Assembly (NCBI GenBank): GCA_030248195.1 | Contig: JASAND010013057.1 | Span: 1 to 64,000, forward strand | DNA length: 64,000 bases | Reading direction: 5' to 3' | From: Trissonchulus latispiculum | Lineage: Eukaryota; Nematoda; Enoplea; Enoplida; Ironidae | Part shown: positions 58,771-64,000 of the stretch, piece after piece | Layout: the number at the start of each line of letters is the position of its first letter | Position numbering within the stretch: position 1 is the stretch's first letter | Program-made: the position numbers and the translations under genes | The notes under the pieces: model-generated | Seen by the model: only the letters and a program-made list of their open reading frames with translations | Databases searched by the model: none | Told to the model about the DNA's origin: nothing

Positions 58771-60470
58771 GTGGGTGATAAAGCAGCATGCTTTCTTTAG
58801 TCAAAGCAAAGCTGTGTATGTACTGCACGGCATCGGCTGACCCGCCACAAATTGAACCCGTCTTATCAACTAAATCCGCCCGCTATGCTTGTGCGCTGAA
58901 GTTCGCAATAACAGCTCGTTGCATCAAACGAGCAACTATTGCTGAGAGTGTTCAGTGTGTAAGCGTGGAAGCCAACCTTCTCTTATTCACTAAGTGCCTG
59001 GGTCGGGTGCGATGATTGTTGTTGGCCGGCCGAAAGTTTTGCTAATCACCGGAGAAGCGAGTAGCTCACTCGCTACATCAGTCAGGTCTGGCGGGCGACC
59101 GTTCGGTTGAGTGTCCATTTACGTTCCGTTTCGTATCTGACAGCTCAACAATACTACTGCCGACAAGAGTGCAGTACACACACAGCCTGATGACTGTCAC
59201 TATAACACTCTTAGGGTCTTTTCAAGAAAGAGTACAGTAGAGTTATAGTTAATTGGATCCTTTTCATGACGGGGTTAAAAGAGGAAAACTCAAGCCTGAG
59301 TGGAGGCAAAGCGAGTTATACGGTTAAATCTAACTCTACTCTACTCTACTCTACCCTTTCTTGAATTGTCTTTGTGTCTCCTGTCATTATGAACTCCTGC
59401 CAATAGCCACCAATCATAATCAACGCTTTCGTTGTTTGTTTGTTTGTTTGTTTGTTACCCAGAAGTATACGAATGCTTTTGAGAATAACCTGAGAATAGG
59501 ATGTCAGTAGTATTGTTTTTGGGCGTTCTGTATAAATTGTGGTCCCCTCTATTGTGGTCCCCTAATAATAGAAAATATCATGTACATAGACTAAACTTTG
59601 GACCTCGTAACCGACGTATTTCAAGAGTGATCCCCTAACTGTGGTCCCCTAATAATTTGATATGCATAACCATTGAACCTCATATGTCAAGTGTGGTCCC
59701 CTAAGTGTGGTCCCATTTAAAGACTTGAACTACAAAATACAGTGATCTCTAAAGTGTTGTCCCCTAAAAAATCATGCGTATCCCCTAAGGTTAGGCCTAT
59801 TAAATGAAGTCTCTCAAATGTGGCTCTTAAGGATAATGTAATTGATTATGTTATCCAATAGCAAATGTATATGAATATCATAAAATAAAAACATTGAAAA
59901 TTGTTACTTACTCAAAATATGATGAGTATGTGAAAATGAAAATCACCCCAACCACCAACATTACAATTAACTGGAAACAATTGTTTATTTACACGTCTAG
60001 TGTAATGTTTTGAAATTTAAAGTAAATTTAAAAATTTCATTTTCTAGTCTAATCGTCTGCTATTTCTGTTTCAGCAGAAAGACATCTAGCAATACTAGTT
60101 TTGAATAATTAAGAAAGGGCTATAGAAAAAGAGAAATTAGATTGTTGATAAGAAGATCTACTTAGGAAAATTAATGAGAAGATCATGACATAAAAGTTTC
60201 ACTTTCTTGTTAAACTAACCTTGTTTTTCTATAAAACAAAAGGGAAATCTAGTCATTCGTACTGCATTACTAAAAATTGACAGAAACCTACAAAAAATAG
60301 GTTATTGGTTGGGATAATGTTTTATTATTGCACTACTTATGAAAAAATTAACAAGTTTTAAACATTGAAAACATTGGATGTTGGAAAAATTCAAAATCCT
60401 ATGCTCCAAATACCTCTTTTTAAATTGAATTCACCCCATTTGGATGAACCAATTTATTGTCAAAACTTAG
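58771..60470. repeat. Intergenic DNA with a dispersed GTGGTCCCCTAA motif
   Basis: No gene supported. At 59538-59795 the phrase GTGGTCCCCTAA, or a close variant, recurs about eight times with irregular 12-60 bp spacing. There are also short CTCTA (about 59333-59355) and GTTT (about 59432-59455) microsatellites. The remainder is AT-rich. Confidence 0.5.
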
Positions 60471-60478
60471 TATAAAAA
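60471..60478 (+). promoter_or_regulatory. TATA box of the glycine-rich repeat protein gene
   Basis: TATAAAAA 35 nt before the ATG at 60513. Transcription would start very near 60500, giving a 5' leader of only about 10-15 nt. Confidence 0.6.
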
Positions 60479-60512
60479 CACCAAAATTCTTAGCACTCAT
60501 AGGATTTTCGTC

Positions 60513-61934
60513 ATGAGCACTCATACTGAACAGTACTTGATGGATCAAATGTTTGAATCTGACGGCATATATTGCGTCTTCGATTCACAGATGCCCAATC
60601 AGACACCAATAGAGCTCAACTCTCAAGGCTATGAACTCTCAAGCTCGATTCTGAACGGTGCTGTATTAAGTAATGCCGATCGCAATGGCTTCGGGGTCAG
60701 AGGTTCCGGGTTCAACGGCTCTGAGCTCCGCGGATTTGGTGCTGGGGTGAACGGTTCCGGGTTCAACGGTTCCGGGTTTGGTGGCTTTGGACTCGATGAC
60801 TCCAGGTTCCAAGGTGCTGGGGTGAACGGTTCCGGGTTCAACGGTTCCGGGTTCGGTGGTTTTGGGTCTGATGACTCCAGGTTCCAAGGTGCTGGGGTGA
60901 ACGGTTCCGGGTTCAACGGTTCCGGGTTCGGTGGTTTTGGGTCTGATGACTCCAGGTTCCAAGGTGTTGGGTTGAACGGTTCCGGGTTCGGTGGTTTTAG
61001 GTTCGATAGCTCCGGGCTGCAGGGTACTGGATTCGGTGTCTCCAGCTTTGGTGTTTCTGGGTTCAACAGCACCGGAGGGTTACATGGTGCTGGGTTCAAC
61101 GGTTCCGGGATCGGTGGTTCTGGTTTCAGCGGCTCCGGGAACCATGGTGCTGGGTTCGGTGTTACCGGGTTCGGCGGATTTGGGTACGACGGTTCCGGGT
61201 TCTATCATACTGGGTTTGGTGGCTCTGGGTTCAACAAAGCCAATTACTATGGTTCCTGGATCGGTGGTGCTGGGTTTCCCGCTCATGGCTTCTGCGGTGT
61301 TGGGTACGGTGGTTCAGGTTTTGATGGCTCAGGAATCGGCAGTGTTGGATTTGATGGCTCCGGTTTTGGTGCCTCAGGGTTCTACGGTGATGGGTTCGGT
61401 AGTACCGGTTTCAGTGGCCCTGGATGCAACAACTGCGGATTCAAAGATATTCGTATTGATACATGTCAGCAGCCACCACCTCCACCGCCTCCGCCACCTC
61501 CGCCACCTCCACCACGATCTCCTCAGCAACCCCCACCCCCACCCCAACAACAACAACAACAACAGCAGGATCAGGAACAAGTAATGACGGCAATTGCTTG
61601 CTCTAATTGTCTTTCGAAAACTTATATTAGTTTTAAGTCAGAAATTGTAAATGTTGTTGAGGGACCAAATATCACTGACAAAATGGCTGCTAAAAGCAAC
61701 ATGTCAGTCCCTCTAAAACGAGGCAATAAATATTTTCGACCTATTTCACGCAAAACCATGTTTAGCTTGTTCTGTGGTATGAAAAAATGTAAATCTGATG
61801 AAGTTGTTGTATTATATTCAAAGTATAAATGTCATCAATTTGTAATTGATACTGATGAAATAGCCTGGCTTAACAATGTTGCTGTAGCTTGTAAAATGAA
61901 GCCATTTTATGAAGCGCTGTCTGCACTGTTTTGA
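60513..61934 (+). CDS. Glycine-rich pentapeptide-repeat-like protein
   Basis: 473 codons from ATG 60513. Residues about 60-315 have a strict five-residue period with F (or L, I, V, Y) at one position, a small residue (S/A) two before it and G just before: SGFNG, SGFGG, SRFQG, AGVNG. This is the layout of pentapeptide-repeat beta-helices (A-D/N-L-x-x), here unusually glycine-rich. Three near-identical 75-nt (25-residue) blocks lie at about 60740-60970, showing recent internal duplication. Then follow a proline run, a Q run (CAA repeats) and a non-repetitive C-terminal part (about 360-473) with cysteines (CSNC, FCGMKKC, YKCHQF). No signal peptide is evident. A structural or adhesive glycine-rich protein is the alternative. 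Whether it splices to exons at 62503 is unknown. Confidence 0.65.
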   Translation: MSTHTEQYLMDQMFESDGIYCVFDSQMPNQTPIELNSQGYELSSSILNGAVLSNADRNGFGVRGSGFNGSELRGFGAGVNGSGFNGSGFGGFGLDDSRFQGAGVNGSGFNGSGFGGFGSDDSRFQGAGVNGSGFNGSGFGGFGSDDSRFQGVGLNGSGFGGFRFDSSGLQGTGFGVSSFGVSGFNSTGGLHGAGFNGSGIGGSGFSGSGNHGAGFGVTGFGGFGYDGSGFYHTGFGGSGFNKANYYGSWIGGAGFPAHGFCGVGYGGSGFDGSGIGSVGFDGSGFGASGFYGDGFGSTGFSGPGCNNCGFKDIRIDTCQQPPPPPPPPPPPPPPRSPQQPPPPPQQQQQQQQDQEQVMTAIACSNCLSKTYISFKSEIVNVVEGPNITDKMAAKSNMSVPLKRGNKYFRPISRKTMFSLFCGMKKCKSDEVVVLYSKYKCHQFVIDTDEIAWLNNVAVACKMKPFYEALSALF

Positions 61935-62502
61935 ACTGTTTCGAAGCATAAAAAACCTGGTATTTCGTTGTGAAATAATTGTAATTTTTAAGATGAAAGG
62001 TTAATGTATGTAAATATAGGAATATATACTTAAGCAAATGTTAGCTTTACATTTTCAAATTATTATCACAATGCATTTTAAGTAAAACGTTCAAATTCTA
62101 GCCATCTAATCCACTTTCGTTGCTATTGAATTTTATCCGACTATAAATTCGGTATTTCTAATATTGGATTTCGAATACGTACTAAAGTATTGAAACGTTT
62201 CATAAAAACTAATTTTAAAAGATGCAAACGGGGATTTTATATCTTCAGAATTATTTTTATGGAATAGTCGTCCTACAAATCAGCTTACTTAAGCACAATT
62301 CCACAAACACTCAGTGTTTTATCAAAGGTAGTAGATTGAAACTAAAGCATTTTTTAAATTTCACTTCAAACTTTTAATAAATGCTAAACTTCAATTAAGT
62401 CGGTTATATACTTCTAAAGCTACTTTTAAACGTTTCAGTATGCAATAAAATGTGAAAATCAACTAAAGCGAATTAGTGGAAAATTCACAATAATTTGTTT
62501 AG

Positions 62503-62939
62503 ATACCACTTGGACATCTTATACCGCATTGGACAAGAGAATGCATAGGGCATGATTTAATGAATCTTAAGGACGATGTTGTTGATGGATTGAAAATAAT
62601 AAAAGAGCACTATCCTTTAGACCATGATGAACATAAAGAACTGTGGGCAGACCAAGTCTTAAATTTGTTCATTAATCCTCTCAACGAGGAGCTAAAGAAT
62701 AGTAAGACCTAGTAGTCTTATTCAAAGTTTTATTTTGATTAAAATTTTGTAGTTAATATCAGCGTCGTATCATTCACAGTAGTGCTAAGTGCAGTTTTAA
62801 TATTTTACCTGAATATTAAAGACTTCAGTTAATATTTCCCATTTTTTGTATTTCAGTGGGAAGTGCAGCGACAGCTACTGAAGTCATTCAGAAGCTTTTA
62901 GCTGAAAGAAACTTCGAATTGTATGCAAACAAATTCTAG
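62503..62939 (+). CDS. Two spliced 3' exons of an unrecognised gene
   Basis: Exon 62503-62701 follows TTTGTTTAG and ends AATA|GTAAGA; exon 62857-62936 follows a good acceptor TTTTTTGTATTTCAG and ends TAG (62937-62939). The 155-nt intron joins in frame to give a continuous 93-residue segment (opening IPLGHLIPHW; then DDVVDGLKIIKEHYPLDHDE; ending NFELYANKF). Without splicing the first exon hits a stop five codons later. The upstream exon is not identified; it must end in phase 0. An AATAAA lies near 63059. No family recognised. Confidence 0.5.
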
Positions 62940-63058
62940 AAAGTACTATGTGTTGGCGAAGACGCTTTGAAATTGAAGTATAACTGTTGTCAAACGTAAC
63001 TATATATGTTGTATTGCTTAATAACAATGATATACTTAAGCTGATTGATTAATGTGCT

Positions 63059-63064
63059 AATAAA
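63059..63064 (+). terminator. Polyadenylation signal AATAAA
   Basis: AATAAA about 120 nt after the stop at 62939, suitable for the transcript ending there. Confidence 0.4.
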
Positions 63065-63175
63065 TGCAATAATTCGTTTAATTCTGGTAAGCATAAATAA
63101 TGCATAGCGGGTAATGCAAATGCAGAGAGCTACAAGAAAGCATAAAAACCAGTCCGTAATAATAATAAAAAATAG

Positions 63176-64000
63176 TTACTGAGACCAATGCTTCTTCGGT
63201 GGCTCCACCGCTTCAAGATCCAAAACTGCGCTGGCTGCGCATTTTCTTTTCATCGACTTGCTCCGTGCACCCAATTTAGCCTTCGTTCCACCAACCGAAC
63301 CACCCTTATTGCTGTAACCACTATTGCCACCATTACCACCAACACAACCACCACTACCGCCACGACCTCCAACTTCGCTGCCACCTCTGCTGGCACGACT
63401 ACCGCAATTACCGCTGCTGTCACCAGCACTACTTCCACTGCTACCACCGCCACCGCTACCACCGTCACCACCTTCACGTCTGCCATCCTCTCCACCGCAG
63501 TTTCCTAGACGCTGAGGTGCAGCATCTATAATTTGAGAAATTTGCCCAAAAAGATCTCTCAGAACCACCCATTCCACAGGCGTAAGGGCAATGCCAAAAC
63601 TTCGGCTAGGTAATTCTTTTCCGTCCGACACCCACCAACATCTTAAGTGCACCATCAACTTATCCTTGAATGAAGAAACTGTTACCCACTTATGTCGACC
63701 AATTTGTGGGGCACACTTCCTCCCAAGTTCTTCTCCGCTCTCTAACACCCCAGTGATAACATCCACACTGGCAACCAACTTTTGAAATTCCCAGGGCATT
63801 AACCTGAAGGTCTGAGTGAAATTATGGTTTCTAGTCCACGAAAATTCAAGAAAGGCGCGCCGGCCTAGAACACCCTTTACCTTCAACATTTTATCAGGAC
63901 TGATACCAAACTCAGCAAGGATCAAAGCCATGATTGCTTCCCTGTTTCTCAGAAGAAATTCAGAACTTAAGTGATTCAGCAAACTTTCAGTCTTATTTAT
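63176..64000 (-). CDS. PC4-like (SUB1/p15) domain protein, 5' end off window
   Basis: Minus-strand frame open to the window edge (first in-window ATG at about 63932). Residues HKWVTVSSFKDKLMVHLR, then WWVSDGKELPSRSFGIALTP and EWVVLRDLFGQI match the PC4/SUB1 single-stranded-DNA-binding fold: VTV..FK.K..V.IR.YW...G...P...GI.L.P..W..L. The preceding part (LGRRAFLEFSWTRNHNFTQTFRLMPWEFQKLV) looks like a second, degenerate copy. A Gly/Ser-rich disordered tail and a basic KSMKRK cluster (possible nuclear signal) follow; stop at 63176-63178. PC4 proteins are transcriptional coactivators. Tandem PC4 modules plus a glycine-rich tail are unusual; it could also be an element-borne gene. Confidence 0.65.
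   Translation of the reverse strand: MNKTESLLNHLSSEFLLRNREAIMALILAEFGISPDKMLKVKGVLGRRAFLEFSWTRNHNFTQTFRLMPWEFQKLVASVDVITGVLESGEELGRKCAPQIGRHKWVTVSSFKDKLMVHLRCWWVSDGKELPSRSFGIALTPVEWVVLRDLFGQISQIIDAAPQRLGNCGGEDGRREGGDGGSGGGGSSGSSAGDSSGNCGSRASRGGSEVGGRGGSGGCVGGNGGNSGYSNKGGSVGGTKAKLGARSKSMKRKCAASAVLDLEAVEPPKKHWSQ

Overview
The window is eukaryotic and almost certainly comes from an invertebrate animal. It is AT-rich, genes are split by GT-AG introns, it holds a multi-exon secretin/adhesion-type 7TM receptor gene with lectin and mucin-like parts, and most of the rest is animal-type mobile DNA (Ty3/gypsy LTR element, Penelope-like element, Polinton-like polymerase, tRNA-derived SINEs, MITEs). I cannot name the phylum with confidence.

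Layout. 1-7.1 kb: mostly featureless DNA with a TTAA-flanked MITE (4.83-5.82 kb) and a nested MITE with 3-bp duplications (6.31-6.90 kb). 7.1-10.3 kb: broken plus-strand relic of a Polinton/Maverick-like protein-primed DNA polymerase B, ending abruptly after palm motif A. 11.9 kb: frameshifted C-type-lectin pseudo-exon. 12.4-13.4 kb: second TTAA MITE. 17.3-18.8 kb: decayed partial copy of the 7TM gene, broken by a foldback element. 20.2-20.5 kb: small secreted cysteine-rich peptide gene (minus). 23.46-37.17 kb: the main host gene (minus), for which I derived eleven phase-compatible exons: C-type lectin exon, a 3.4-kb threonine-rich exon built from in-frame ACT triplets, a possible GAIN-like exon, an S/T-rich exon, a degenerate GPS-like exon and five exons covering TM1-TM7, then a short tail exon. 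Its introns hold a foldback element, SINEs and a rearranged Penelope-like element with a GIY-YIG domain (35.0-36.9 kb).

38.45-58.65 kb: one 20.2-kb LTR retrotransposon inserted into a tRNA-derived SINE. Its LTRs (779 and 1192 bp) start TG and end CA, and the target duplication is CTAG/CCAG. Gag, protease, RT, RNase H and integrase are all recognisable but carry many frameshifts, stops and a deletion that removes the second integrase catalytic Asp. Downstream of integrase is about 6.4 kb of further coding sequence instead of an env. Its first ORF (779 codons, intact) carries a complete DEDDy 3'-5' exonuclease domain (RNase D/EXD family). This is the most unusual system in the window: a giant Ty3/gypsy-like element with its own exonuclease-bearing third polyprotein.

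58.7-64 kb: a compact TATA-driven gene for a glycine-rich protein with five-residue periodicity, like a pentapeptide-repeat beta-helix (60.51-61.93 kb); two spliced exons of an unrecognised gene (62.50-62.94 kb); and, at the edge, a minus-strand gene for a protein with PC4-like (SUB1/p15) domains and a Gly/Ser-rich tail.
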